A stretch of DNA of 6,002 nt from Candidatus Woesearchaeota archaeon (GCA_013204355.1 JABMOA010000115.1:1-6002); one strand, 5' to 3'; shown: positions 1 to 5,934, counted from the stretch's first letter. Translations and numbers: made by a program. The notes: generated by a model from the letters alone, not told the origin.

Positions 1-38
1 ATATATTATTGAAAAGTTATTTGTTAGAAACTAAAGTA

Positions 39-158
39 TGGCCCCGCCGTGATTTGAACACGGGACCTCACGATTTCTTCAAAAACCTTGTTTTCGTAGA
101 GAACTTGAACAAAGTTAAAGTATCAGTCGTGCGCTATACCAAGCTAAGCCACGGGACC
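39..158 (-). tRNA. tRNA-Ile (anticodon GAT), with an intron
   Basis: This gene decodes isoleucine AUC/AUU codons. Read on the minus strand, the acceptor strands are GGTCCCG (158-152) and CGGGGCC (46-40), seven pairs with one U-G wobble, followed by discriminator A at 39. The T arm is perfect: CCGTG, loop TTCAAAT, CACGG (63-47). The D arm has GCT/AGC and the GG pair at 140-139. The anticodon stem CACGA (131-127) pairs with TCGTG (73-69), and the loop reads CTGATA then A, giving anticodon GAT (124-122). The stem is only complete once a 46-nt intron (120-75) is removed after loop position 37, the canonical archaeal site. The mature tRNA would be 74 nt. CCA is not encoded. An AT-rich TTTATTT (184-178), centred about 23 nt before the 5' end, is a candidate TATA element. 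The isotype is firm; the exact splice points are inferred from the fold. Confidence 0.93.
75..120 (-). other. Archaeal tRNA intron (position 37/38), relaxed splice motif
   Basis: This is the 46-nt intervening sequence of the tRNA-Ile gene, to be removed by the archaeal tRNA-splicing endonuclease. On the minus strand it starts CTTTAA and ends TTGAAGAA. CTTTAA pairs with TTGAAG (one G-U), and just inside CTTTGTT pairs with AACAAGG (one G-U), so the intron folds into a rod. The 3' side has a three-base AA|A bulge next to the anticodon stem. On the 5' side I do not find the standard four-pair helix between two bulges, because the whole CTGATA anticodon segment stays single-stranded. The site is therefore a relaxed bulge-helix-loop rather than a strict bulge-helix-bulge motif. 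No open reading frame for a homing enzyme fits inside. Confidence 0.8.
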
Positions 159-165
159 AAGTTGT
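145..165. repeat. 21-bp direct repeat, copy 1 (tRNA-Ile 5' end plus leader)
   Basis: This 21-bp stretch consists of the first 14 nt of tRNA-Ile (minus strand, 158-145) plus 7 nt of upstream leader (ACAACTT, minus strand). It recurs without mismatch at 262-282, exactly 117 bp away. This copy is part of the functional tRNA gene. Confidence 0.92.
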
Positions 166-184
166 GTATGATCAGTGAAATAAA

Positions 185-258
185 GATATCCTTAAATGAG
201 ACTAAGCAAAGCGCATGTCTCATCCACGATTAAACGGTGAGCCGTTTACGCGGATATC
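185..258 (+). ncRNA. Structured element, unit A (three-way-junction fold)
   Basis: I do not recognise this element; it is defined by its fold. GATATCC (185-191) pairs perfectly with GGATATC (252-258) and encloses two hairpins. Hairpin 1 is ATGAGAC/GTCTCAT (196-202/217-223) with a 14-nt loop holding a mini-hairpin-like GC-AAA-GC (206-212). Hairpin 2 is TAAACGG/CCGTTTA (231-237/242-248) with a TGAG loop. The two hairpins and the loop of hairpin 1 recur in unit B with compensatory changes, which argues for selection on RNA structure. The strand is uncertain. One G-U pair in unit B favours the plus strand, toward glmS, but a minus-strand transcript running into tRNA-Ile is also possible. It is not a tRNA: there is no T-arm consensus and hairpin 2 has a 4-nt loop. 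It carries no C/D box pair that I can find. Confidence 0.55.
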
Positions 259-261
259 TAA

Positions 262-282
262 TAAGCCACGGGACCAAGTTGT
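262..282. repeat. 21-bp direct repeat, copy 2 (orphan tRNA-Ile 5' fragment)
   Basis: This is an exact duplicate of 145-165 but with no tRNA body attached. After the 14 tRNA bases the minus strand runs straight into unit A. An AAATAA run (293-298, TTATTT on the minus strand) lies about 20 nt before the tRNA-like +1 at 275, mirroring the element before the real tRNA. The duplication may therefore have carried the promoter too. The surrounding spacers have diverged and hold indels, which makes 21/21 identity notable. Confidence 0.9.
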
Positions 283-298
283 AATAGAGACCAAATAA

Positions 299-363
299 TG
301 CAGTAAATGGGACTAAGCGAAGCGCATGTCTCATGCACTATCAAATGGTGCTCCATTTGTGCA
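299..363 (+). ncRNA. Structured element, unit B (second copy of the hairpin pair)
   Basis: This is the tandem copy of unit A. Hairpin 1 is ATGGGAC/GTCTCAT (307-313/328-334), with one A-U pair of unit A replaced by G-U (310/331) and the loop almost unchanged (GC-GAA-GC at 317-323). Hairpin 2 is CAAATGG/CCATTTG (342-348/353-359) with a TGCT loop. Compared with unit A, two stem positions changed on both strands, T-A to C-G and C-G to T-A, keeping all seven pairs. The spacer between the hairpins is 7 nt in both units. The outer closing stem is weak here, only TGCA/TGCA (299-302/360-363), so the outer stem of unit A is not conserved. Function is unknown. Confidence 0.55.
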
Positions 364-469
364 GAAACGCAACTCCTTTTTAAAATTTATGGCTATTTAT
401 AGATAAACAATCATTCTTCCATTTTGGGAATTCACAAAATTCTTAAAGAAATTCCTCATGAAATAGTAT
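364..469 (+). promoter_or_regulatory. glmS upstream region, AT-rich, with inverted repeat
   Basis: No gene is visible here. The last 45 nt before glmS hold an imperfect inverted repeat: GGGAATT (426-432) pairs with AATTCCT (450-456), seven pairs with one G-U. Within it TTAAA (443-447) lies about 25 nt before the glmS ATG, the spacing expected for a TATA element of a leaderless archaeal transcript. No Shine-Dalgarno precedes the ATG. Other AT-rich candidates sit at 376-389 and 395-404 and would imply a longer leader. The assignment is tentative. Confidence 0.35.
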
Positions 470-2200
470 ATGTGTGGCATAATTGGGTATGTTGGATTTA
501 AAGAAGCTTACGATATTATAGTAACTGGCTTAAAACAGTTAGAATATCGTGGATACGATTCTGCTGGTATTTGTACTCAACATTCACAATCTTTACACCT
601 TGTAAAGTATAAGGGCAGGGTAGAAAATCTCCAGCAATCAAAAATTCAAGGTACTCTAGGTATCGGTCATACAAGGTGGGCAACACATGGAAAACCTTCA
701 GATAACAACGCGCATCCATTTGTAGATTCACAAAATCAATTTTCAATTGTACATAACGGGATTATTGAAAACTATTTAGAATTAAAAGAAGAATTACGTA
801 AAGACCATACCCAATTTACATCAGATACAGATTCTGAAGTCATTGTGCATTTAATTGCAAAGTATTATGAGGGAGATCTTAGGGATGCTGTTCTTAAAAC
901 AACAAAAAGATTACAAGGGTCATATGCATTTTGTGTTATTGATAAGAATCACAAAGAAATTATTGGTGCACGAAATGGAAGCCCCTTGATTATCGGAGTT
1001 GGAAAAAATGAGAATTTTTTCGCATCTGATGTTTCTGCAGTAATTGAATATACAAAAGAAGTAATTTATCTCAATGATTTTGAAATTGCAAAGATCACAA
1101 AAAATTTTATAGATATTATAGATTTTGAAGGAAATAATAAACCATTAGCAATTCAAGAAGTAGAATGGGACATTGAACAAGCACAAAAACAAGGATACAA
1201 ACATTTCATGATTAAAGAAATCATGGAGCAACCAAAAGTTGTAGAAAATCAACTAAAAGTTCAATTTGATTTTGGTTCTAAACCAAAAACAGTCCATATC
1301 GTCGCATGTGGAGGGGCTGGATTTGCAGGTGTATTAGGAGAATATCTCATTGAGGAAATTTCAAAGATACCCACAAAATTTTACCATGGATCTGAATTTA
1401 GATATAGGAAACCAATTTTACATGAAGACGACTTAGTTGTTGCAATATCACAAAGTGGAGAAACTGCTGATACTTTAGCTGCTATAAGGAAAGCTAAAGA
1501 ATCTAATACAAAAACCCTGGCAATTATAAATGTGGTTGGGAGTACAATTGCCCGGGAATCAGATGATGTCATTTATACAAGGGCCGGACCAGAAATTAGT
1601 GTAGCATCTACAAAAGCATTTCTTGCACAAATTTTAAGCATGTACCAACTGGCCTATGCATTAAAAAATGAAGTGTTTACCTTTCAGGATTACAAAGAAA
1701 TAATTGAACAATTATTACAATTAGATGAACAGATCAAACAATTAGCAGAAAAATATTTCAAGTATCAAAATTTTATTTACATTGGCCGTAATAGAAATTA
1801 TGCCATTGCATTAGAAGGTGCATTAAAGTTAAAGGAAATAGCCTATATCCACGCTGAAGCTTATCCCTCCGGAGAATTAAAACATGGCCCTTTAGCATTG
1901 GTCTCAGAAGACATGCCCACATTTGCAATCTGTCCTCAAGATGAATTCTACGAAAAAAACTTTAGCAATATTCAAGAAGTAAAAGCAAGAAATGGACGAG
2001 TAATAAGTTTAGCGACAGAAGGGGACGAAAAAATAAATTTAATCAGCGATGATGTTATTTACATACCAAAAGTGGATTCAATTTTATATCCCTTATTAGA
2101 AACCGTCCCACTTCATTTATTTGCATACCATATTGCAAATTTCAGAGAGAATGATATTGATAAGCCAAGAAATTTAGCTAAAAGTGTGACGGTTGAATAA
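470..2200 (+). CDS. glmS: Glutamine-fructose-6-phosphate transaminase (isomerizing)
   Basis: This cytosolic enzyme converts fructose-6-phosphate and glutamine to glucosamine-6-phosphate, the first step to UDP-GlcNAc. The 576-aa chain is complete. The N-terminal class II amidotransferase domain (about 2-220) has nucleophile C2 right after Met, which fixes the start, plus R69 (TRWATHG), N96-G97 (HNGIIEN) and D121 (SDTDSE). The SIS1 domain (about 270-395) has SQSGETADT (327-335) and GPEISVASTKAF (373-384). The SIS2 domain has E455 (LKLKE), H472 (KHGP) and the C-terminal tail DKPRNLAKSVTVE with the sugar-binding lysine K571. It is somewhat shorter than E. coli GlmS (609 aa). An oddity is that the usual ACGTSY loop of SIS1 reads ACGGAG (279-284), so the Thr and Ser that contact the sugar phosphate in the E. 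coli enzyme are Gly and Ala. The gene appears leaderless and monocistronic. Family identity is very secure. Confidence 0.97.
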   Translation: MCGIIGYVGFKEAYDIIVTGLKQLEYRGYDSAGICTQHSQSLHLVKYKGRVENLQQSKIQGTLGIGHTRWATHGKPSDNNAHPFVDSQNQFSIVHNGIIENYLELKEELRKDHTQFTSDTDSEVIVHLIAKYYEGDLRDAVLKTTKRLQGSYAFCVIDKNHKEIIGARNGSPLIIGVGKNENFFASDVSAVIEYTKEVIYLNDFEIAKITKNFIDIIDFEGNNKPLAIQEVEWDIEQAQKQGYKHFMIKEIMEQPKVVENQLKVQFDFGSKPKTVHIVACGGAGFAGVLGEYLIEEISKIPTKFYHGSEFRYRKPILHEDDLVVAISQSGETADTLAAIRKAKESNTKTLAIINVVGSTIARESDDVIYTRAGPEISVASTKAFLAQILSMYQLAYALKNEVFTFQDYKEIIEQLLQLDEQIKQLAEKYFKYQNFIYIGRNRNYAIALEGALKLKEIAYIHAEAYPSGELKHGPLALVSEDMPTFAICPQDEFYEKNFSNIQEVKARNGRVISLATEGDEKINLISDDVIYIPKVDSILYPLLETVPLHLFAYHIANFRENDIDKPRNLAKSVTVE

Positions 2201-2203
2201 TTT

Positions 2204-2338
2204 CTCAACTAGAGCCTTCATCCGGAATAGAGGAAATATGTATACTGTGTGCCGGCACGTAGATTTTTTCCTTCGTAAAAAATGTGCCTATTGCAGACAC
2301 TATACAAAAACACTCTATTCCCGATGCAGCCTCAACTA
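2204..2338. repeat. Long imperfect hairpin with flanking 8-bp direct repeats
   Basis: Nearly the whole glmS-mre11 gap folds on itself. The outer stem is CATCCGGAATAGAG/CTCTATTCCCGATG (2219-2232/2313-2326), 13 of 14 pairs. Inside are TGTATA/TATACA (2239-2244/2301-2306), GTGT/ACAC (2247-2250/2297-2300), GGCAC/GTGCC (2254-2258/2284-2288) and ATTTTTT/AAAAAAT (2263-2269/2277-2283) with a 7-nt loop, separated by small bulges. CTCAACTA occurs exactly at 2204-2211 and 2331-2338, and AGCCT at 2213-2217 and 2328-2332. These resemble target-site duplications around a roughly 120-bp MITE-like palindrome. Alternatively it is a structured RNA in the 3' region of glmS. It is not a standard terminator, as no T run follows the stem. 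I see no convincing small gene here. Confidence 0.6.
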
Positions 2339-2348
2339 CAACAATCAA

Positions 2349-2354
2349 TATAAA
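2349..2354 (+). promoter_or_regulatory. TATA box for the Mre11-like gene
   Basis: TATAAA is centred about 25 nt before the ATG at 2377. That is the archaeal TATA-to-start-site distance, so transcription would begin at or next to the start codon (leaderless mRNA). There is no Shine-Dalgarno before this ATG, which agrees. It also implies that the gene is not simply read through from glmS. Confidence 0.6.
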
Positions 2355-2376
2355 CCTATCTTAGCCCATATCTAAC

Positions 2377-3576
2377 ATGAAATACGCACATCTTGCTGAT
2401 TTACATCTTGGTTCATGGAGAGATGAAAAAATGCGAACGCTCTCAACACAAGCTTTCCTTACAGCAATTGATCAATGTTTGGAAGAAAAAGTTGATTTCA
2501 TTCTATTTGCTGGCGATTTATTCAATACATCTCTTCCTGCCTTAGATACATTAAAGATTGTAACAAAGAAACTTAAGGAACTTTATGATAAAAACATTCC
2601 ATTATATGTCATCCCGGGATCACATGACTTCTCACCATCTGGTAAAACAATGATTGATGTCTTAGAGAATGCAGGTTTGTTAATAAATGTACATAGAGGA
2701 GAAATTATTGATGAGGTACTTCATCTTAAGTTTACAACTGATCCAAAAACGGGAGCAAAGATTACAGGTGTATTGGGAAAACGAGGGATGTTAGACCGAA
2801 TACATTACGATAACTTAATTCTTGAACAAACGGATGGTTACAAAATTTTCATGTTCCACACATCTGTAACAGAATTGATGCCAATTGATTTAGAGATGGT
2901 TGAATCACAACCTCTTAGTGCATTTCCAAAGGGATGTAATTATTATGCAGGAGGACATATCCATTATCCCAATTTAGTTGAAACAAAAGATTATGTTGCA
3001 AGTTATACAGGTTCATTATTTCCTGTAAACTTTCATGAATTAGAAAAATATGGAAAAGGTGGATATTATATTGTAACATACGAAAATAATCAACAAAATA
3101 TCGTATGGAAAGCTTTGGAACCCATGAGACATCAAGGATTAAATTTAAATTGTGCAATGAAGTCCCCTGAGATGATTACTTTTGAAATTCTTAACCATTT
3201 TAACAATCAAGATTTGAAGGACACCCTCATTACCATTAAATTAAAAGGAAAAATTCAAAATGGAAATATATCTGATATTAATTTCAAACACATCTTTGAA
3301 CAATTGTACAACCAAGGTGCATATTTTATCATGAAGAATACAAACAAATTACAATCTGAAAATTTTCAAGAAATGAAGATTTCAAATACAAATCCTGAAT
3401 TTGTGGAAGAAGAAATTATCAAAGAACATTTACAACAACAAGACCTATTTGACAAAGAGAAAGAATTTGAATTAACCAAACAATTAATTTCTACCCTTAA
3501 CACATTTAAAAAAGAAGGTGAGAAAGTTTCTGATTATAATAAACGGGTTATTGAAGAAATAAAAAAATCCTTATAA
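2377..3576 (+). CDS. Mre11/SbcD-like DNA repair exonuclease (calcineurin-like phosphoesterase)
   Basis: This is a predicted two-metal nuclease of the Mre11/SbcD group, acting on DNA ends in double-strand break repair, usually with a Rad50/SbcC-type ATPase. The phosphoesterase core (about 1-235) has its motifs in order: DLHLG (8-12), AGDLFN (45-50), GSHD (81-84), FHTSVTE (160-166) and GGHIH (192-196). Motif III has Ser where the family norm GNHD places a metal-binding Asn; the His is kept. I believe GSHD occurs in other archaeal members, but I cannot check. Residues about 250-399 form a charged, Lys/Glu-rich C-terminal part, with an acidic helical stretch near 340-399, probably the capping or partner-binding region. 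Its 399 aa fit shorter archaeal members. The only sensible start is the ATG behind the TATA box. No Rad50, HerA or NurA gene lies in the window, so the complex is inferred. A general COG0420-type phosphoesterase with another DNA role remains possible. Confidence 0.85.
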   Translation: MKYAHLADLHLGSWRDEKMRTLSTQAFLTAIDQCLEEKVDFILFAGDLFNTSLPALDTLKIVTKKLKELYDKNIPLYVIPGSHDFSPSGKTMIDVLENAGLLINVHRGEIIDEVLHLKFTTDPKTGAKITGVLGKRGMLDRIHYDNLILEQTDGYKIFMFHTSVTELMPIDLEMVESQPLSAFPKGCNYYAGGHIHYPNLVETKDYVASYTGSLFPVNFHELEKYGKGGYYIVTYENNQQNIVWKALEPMRHQGLNLNCAMKSPEMITFEILNHFNNQDLKDTLITIKLKGKIQNGNISDINFKHIFEQLYNQGAYFIMKNTNKLQSENFQEMKISNTNPEFVEEEIIKEHLQQQDLFDKEKEFELTKQLISTLNTFKKEGEKVSDYNKRVIEEIKKSL

Positions 3577-3579
3577 TGA

Positions 3580-3585
3580 TTTTTT
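3580..3585 (+). terminator. T-run terminator of the Mre11-like gene
   Basis: Six T residues start four nt after the stop codon, typical of archaeal oligo-T termination without a hairpin. A small hairpin, TGTAT/ATACA (3588-3592/3600-3604), follows immediately and could help either strand. Confidence 0.5.
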
Positions 3586-3640
3586 AGTGTATACTTCGCA
3601 TACAATTAAAAAAACAATTTATTAAAAAATAATTAAGAAC

Positions 3641-3659
3641 AAAAAAAGAAAAAAAAAAA
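3641..3659 (-). terminator. Poly-T terminator of the surface-protein gene
   Basis: On the minus strand, T11-C-T7 begins directly after the stop codon at 3660-3662, and further T runs follow at 3624-3629 and 3608-3614. This is a strong archaeal oligo-T terminator, and the region insulates two convergent genes. Confidence 0.65.
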
Positions 3660-5927
3660 TTACTTCTTCTTAGACATCCAGTACCACACACCAGCAACAA
3701 TGAGAATTAAAACAAGTACTGCCCAAGGCCATACTGGTTGAGATCTTACTGGTGCTTCTGTTACTGGTTCTGCTGTTGCTTCAGGCACTGGTTTCTCAAC
3801 TGCGGGTTCTGTTCCTGCAGCTTGTCCATCTGTTTCTGGCACGTTGCCTGTTACACGTTCACCAATGATGAAGTAACTAAATCCTGGCGTCTTTGCAGAA
3901 AAATGGATATATTGTCCATCATCTGTTCCAATAACCGTATTTAATTGATTCCACACATCATTGTTATATCGGAATAAAGCAATGTTTTCTTTACTAAGAC
4001 CTTTATCAGTTAGCCAAGCTTTCTCAACTTTAAAGTCCATCTTACCACTTGTAATCAAGCTGTCTTTAAGAGTTGAACTTTTGGATACATCAATCTTCCG
4101 ATAAATATTCTTTTCAAATCCTTTCACAGATGAAGGGAAGCTATCAACTTTCGTCACACTTAACCATGCACCATAAACGGTTTCACTAATGTCAAATTCT
4201 ACATTTGTAACACCAATAGCTCCATTCTTAATTGGAACTTTTGCTGTTTCGCCAGATTTAAGAGAAGTCCAGACTCTCTTTCCAGATGTTCCAGTTACTC
4301 CTGTAGAGATTCCACCACTTGAACCACCAGACCCACCACCACTACTTGAAGTTGTAGTGAAAGATGTTGAAACTGACGTTGCCCCATTCCCTGCAGAATC
4401 AGTACATGTTACTTGAAATGCCTTTGAACTTCCTGAACCTAGACCTCCTATCACTAATTTCCAATTACCTGCACTTACAGATGAAATTGAAGTATCTGCA
4501 TCAGTATCTGTACAACTTGTAACATCTGTACTCGTTGCAATATCTAACGTAATTGAACTAGATGTAATAGAGTTTGATGTTAACACTGGTGTTGAAGGTG
4601 TAACATTATCCACAAACAAAGTATAGAATCCTGTATCTACATCAATGGTTGTTCCATTATAAGTACAATTAGCAGTCCAGTTTGCAGATGCTCCATTTGG
4701 CGTTAAATCGCTTAATAAACTTTGGTTGTTTGTAATGGTCATGACTGTATTATTTAATGCTGTTTCATTTACACCCATTGCTAAATAATCACCTGAACTA
4801 TTTGTTACAAACAATTCACACGAAACATTAGCTACTGCTGTACTATTAATCAACTGACTAAGATAATTAAACTGAAATGACACATTACCTGGATCTGTTG
4901 ATGAAGTATAAGATGCATTCGTTGGAGCTGTTACATTTACATCGAGAACATCATATGACTCAATGTTTGTGCTTGTTCCTACATTAGCACCCAAATCAGT
5001 ACAATTCACATCCCAATTATGTACCCCTGTTGTAATGGACGCATTTGGCGTTATTACTGTATCTGTATCATTCAATACAGCCGCATTAACCCCATATCCT
5101 GTTTCATCAATAAACAACTCACAAGATGCATTAGGTGATAATCCATCTGAAAAGTTGAAGGTATATTGTCCTAAGGTTCCAACCCATGTAGTAGTTAATG
5201 GACTTACTAAAGTAACAGTTGGAACTGATTGATCAAACCATACAACAATAGATTCTGAATTATTGAGATTATTTAATGTATCATTAGCTGTAACACTTAA
5301 TGTATTTGAACCTTCAGTTAAAGATGTGTTAAACACTGATAAGTTCCAATCATTTCCTATTTGTGTTTCTGTTCCAAGATCTCTTGAACCATTTGTTAAA
5401 TTAACAGTATCTAAACCAACACCAGATTCAATGATCGTTACATTAAATACAATTGCTGCTGATGTATTTCCCACGAAAGTATTATTTCCAGGTGAATTAA
5501 TTGTAACTAAAGGTGCCGTATTATCAATTTGAATAGTTGCAATAGTTGCATTTTCCCATGTTGAATTACTTTGACTAGAAGAATTAGTCATATTTACAGT
5601 TAAGTTATAGGTTCCATCTGGAAGAAATGTTGCGGTTGCAATAGTTGAATTAAATGTACTATTTGTATTTGAATCTTCAGGAAGAATGGTCACATTATAA
5701 ACTAAGGTACCATCCGTCGCATTATAAAATGAAAATGTTGCATTGGTAGCATTATTATCCTGACTGGTATCATTATCAATGGTTGCATTGATCACCATAG
5801 ATCCAGAATAATTTGTATCTGCTGTAGGTTGATCTACGCTTACATATACAGCCCCCATAGCCATAATCGCCAAAATTCCAACAACAACCACTAAAAACAT
5901 CAATTCACTATATCTTCTTTTATTCAT
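3660..5927 (-). CDS. Sequon-rich membrane-anchored surface protein with Ig-like repeats and a PGF-pre-PGF-type domain
   Basis: This is probably a cell-surface glycoprotein of 755 aa; its ligand or role is unknown. I start it at 5927 because GAGGGTGAT lies 7 nt upstream. An ATG at 5936 overlaps that Shine-Dalgarno, and an ATG at 5960 would add 11 unlikely residues. An N-terminal hydrophobic segment (11-28) is a signal peptide or anchor. Residues 39-441 are Asn/Thr/Ser-rich, with about 41 N-X-S/T sequons. They include Ig-like segments with DNTAP (135-139) and PTVTLVSP, and two related Cys-pair modules (SCELF at 268 and 369, with partner Cys at 309 and 421). A third Cys-containing part (450-525) precedes a Ser/Gly linker (524-548). 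The PGF-pre-PGF-type domain (about 548-690) includes W553, FDIS, VTKV, FRYNNDVW and TPGFSYFIIGE and has no sequons. A Pro/Glu/Ala linker (695-730) leads to a membrane helix (731-750) and a Lys tail. The fold and topology are fairly sure. Confidence 0.85.
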   Translation of the reverse strand: MNKRRYSELMFLVVVVGILAIMAMGAVYVSVDQPTADTNYSGSMVINATIDNDTSQDNNATNATFSFYNATDGTLVYNVTILPEDSNTNSTFNSTIATATFLPDGTYNLTVNMTNSSSQSNSTWENATIATIQIDNTAPLVTINSPGNNTFVGNTSAAIVFNVTIIESGVGLDTVNLTNGSRDLGTETQIGNDWNLSVFNTSLTEGSNTLSVTANDTLNNLNNSESIVVWFDQSVPTVTLVSPLTTTWVGTLGQYTFNFSDGLSPNASCELFIDETGYGVNAAVLNDTDTVITPNASITTGVHNWDVNCTDLGANVGTSTNIESYDVLDVNVTAPTNASYTSSTDPGNVSFQFNYLSQLINSTAVANVSCELFVTNSSGDYLAMGVNETALNNTVMTITNNQSLLSDLTPNGASANWTANCTYNGTTIDVDTGFYTLFVDNVTPSTPVLTSNSITSSSITLDIATSTDVTSCTDTDADTSISSVSAGNWKLVIGGLGSGSSKAFQVTCTDSAGNGATSVSTSFTTTSSSGGGSGGSSGGISTGVTGTSGKRVWTSLKSGETAKVPIKNGAIGVTNVEFDISETVYGAWLSVTKVDSFPSSVKGFEKNIYRKIDVSKSSTLKDSLITSGKMDFKVEKAWLTDKGLSKENIALFRYNNDVWNQLNTVIGTDDGQYIHFSAKTPGFSYFIIGERVTGNVPETDGQAAGTEPAVEKPVPEATAEPVTEAPVRSQPVWPWAVLVLILIVAGVWYWMSKKK

Positions 5928-5934
5928 CTTAAAC

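Noticed and set aside
9..233. Small open reading frame on the plus strand at the window start
   Set aside because: It runs antisense through the tRNA-Ile gene and into hairpin unit A, and has no protein-like features.
185..258. Unit A as a degenerate tRNA, because of its 7-bp closing stem and two inner arms
   Set aside because: There is no T-loop consensus, hairpin 2 has a 4-nt loop and is not adjacent to the closing stem, and unit B lacks the outer stem.
145..363. Short CRISPR-like array, from the 21-bp repeats
   Set aside because: There are only two copies with a 96-bp interval. The repeat is explained by the tRNA 5' end, and the intervals are related to each other rather than unique spacers.
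166..363. Box C/D or H/ACA guide RNA
   Set aside because: I find no paired C (RUGAUGA) and D (CUGA) boxes, and no pseudouridylation pocket with a correctly placed ACA in either unit.
364..469. glmS ribozyme/riboswitch before glmS
   Set aside because: The known glmS ribozyme is bacterial, and no matching pseudoknotted core is visible. The structured units upstream do not resemble it.
2219..2326. The long hairpin as an intrinsic terminator of glmS
   Set aside because: The T run lies inside the stem, not after it. The sequence following the stem is mixed and C/A-rich.
2193..2375. 60-codon open reading frame between glmS and the Mre11-like gene
   Set aside because: It starts inside the glmS end and is read through the palindrome, so its sequence is dictated by the inverted repeat. 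It has no ribosome site and no recognisable domain.
4189..5532. Plus-strand open reading frames opposite the surface-protein gene
   Set aside because: They are antisense shadows of the Asn/Thr/Ser-rich coding sequence with no ribosome sites or domains.
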